From the NCBI GenBank assembly GCA_034696485.1, contig JAQIWT010000427.1, forward strand, positions 1 to 20,620: a DNA stretch of 20,620 nt, written 5' to 3'. The position numbers were made by a program, and so were the translations under genes. Below, one piece after another: positions 19,461-20,620 of the stretch. Position 1 is the first letter of the stretch. Each line of letters opens with the position of its first letter. This stretch comes from Isohypsibius dastychi. Its lineage: Eukaryota > Tardigrada > Eutardigrada > Parachela > Isohypsibiidae. The notes beneath the pieces are model-generated. The model saw only the letters and a list, made by a program, of their open reading frames with translations. It was not told where the DNA came from and did no database searches.

Positions 19461-20620
19461 CGCCGTACGAGCGGAATCGAAACACCACGAGCAAACTACA
19501 CCGTACATTCTCGGCATTCTAGCTGACGGGGCTACCGGCAAATCAAGGCAGTCGAAGGCTTCACAACTTCAAACTGCAACAATTTCAAGAATAGAGAACA
19601 TCGCTTTTCTAACTCACCAACTCCGGCTCGTTTATTTCAAGCGCATTATTCGTTTTGCAAACCAAGTTATCCAAGGTTCCATGAACTGGTTAAAACCGAA
19701 ATTTCTGCCGCAAGAAGAGCACATCGCACACGAATTCATAACCGGGTGTCTATGCGATTGATTCAATCTCCTGATTTCTCCTGATTCTACAGGAAATAGC
19801 AGAGTCAAATACGAAACCTCGTATTTCCATTTGTACTGGAATCAGTTCAAAAACGGGAGGAAACCCCCAGGTTCTGTCCATTAACTGTAATACTCGTATC
19901 AGAATGCATCAGCTGAAGTGAAAGCAGGAAGCGGAAAATGAATGACCATTATAAGCCAATTAAGACATCTGATTAAATCCTCTCTGTTCACTCAGAGGAG
20001 CTGACCGAACGACACCTTTTCAGCTTGGCCTCAGTCCTATCGGCCAGGAGGTCAGTTTCGACGCACCACAGACAGGATTTCTTATACTGGCCGAACCAGG
20101 AGCTATCCAGACAGGGGCATATATGATTCTGTTTGCTTAGTACGCTGATAAAATCTAGACCCGTAAGAATGAAGGAAGGAGAGAGAAAATATGAGACTGG
20201 TGGACAGGAAAAAAACTTTCAAAAATCTGCAGCAGTTGATGTTTTAGAGTGACACAATTTTGATTAATAAGAAAAATGAAGGTCAGAATACAACATATTT
20301 TATTCTTTAGTGAAAATGTATGCTTTCCTAGGATATCTCTTGAAATACCCAAGAAATAACAAATCAGTCATCTCGGCCAACTGCTATTCCGTTCAGGTTA
20401 CCATATGGTAGCCTGTCTTACTGACCGTGCGAACGAAGTAAGAAGGAAAGGATTCGAATTGAAAAAGACGCGTTCTAGGCGGAGTGAAAATCGTCGATGT
20501 ATTTATTTTGCACTTGAGTCTGTATTACCCTACTTGAGCGGAGCAGGCAGAGCTGCTCGAATATTTTGAAACAGGGAAGGACTGGTGACGTTTGTTTTCC
20601 TCATTGGTCCGAACGAACAA
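19461..20620. other. gene-poor right end
   Basis: No frame is supported as coding, and no RNA gene, array or strong palindrome was seen. The minus-strand frame at 20352-20155 is translated AT-rich DNA. Confidence 0.45.

Noticed and set aside
1-20620. Bacterial-style systems (CRISPR array, operons, phage, integrases)
   Set aside because: All supported genes are spliced and metazoan; the only tandem array (19351-19460) lacks alternating repeat/spacer structure.

Overview
The window is animal (metazoan) nuclear DNA. Six protein-coding genes are split by short GT-AG introns, and most predicted products match conserved eukaryotic or animal families: Reeler-domain protein, hydroxypyruvate isomerase, a MYCBP/AMY-1-like protein, Integrator subunit 9, ribosomal protein L32 and TMA16. 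The compact layout (introns mostly 70-400 nt, two of 0.8-1.1 kb; gene spacing 0.3-0.7 kb in the core) fits a small invertebrate genome, probably a protostome. I cannot fix the phylum from sequence alone.

Layout: 1-827 is AT-rich flank. 828-1711 (minus) is a small secreted Reeler-domain protein. 1712-3675 has no supported gene. 3676-5649 (minus) is a two-exon hydroxypyruvate isomerase with a 1.1 kb intron. 6315-7648 (minus) is a six-exon gene whose last ~104 residues look like c-Myc-binding protein, preceded by a ~92-residue extension. 8237-11798 (plus) is a five-exon INTS9. 12201-12943 (minus) is a three-exon RPL32. 13294-14527 (plus) is a four-exon TMA16. 14528-20620 is gene-poor, with poly(C) tracts, a 55-bp foldback, a palindromic 40-bp tandem repeat and one weak candidate exon.

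Two head-to-head pairs stand out: the MYCBP-like gene with INTS9 (588 bp between start codons) and RPL32 with TMA16 (350 bp, containing a perfect CRE palindrome). The latter joins two genes of ribosome production. INTS9 and RPL32 converge over 402 bp. Exon junctions were checked by phase arithmetic; each main gene model gives a continuous reading frame. No new multi-gene system was found. The best unexplained signals are the foldback at 18.0-18.2 kb, the palindromic tandem repeat at 19.35-19.46 kb, and the recurrent TACTGTA motif.
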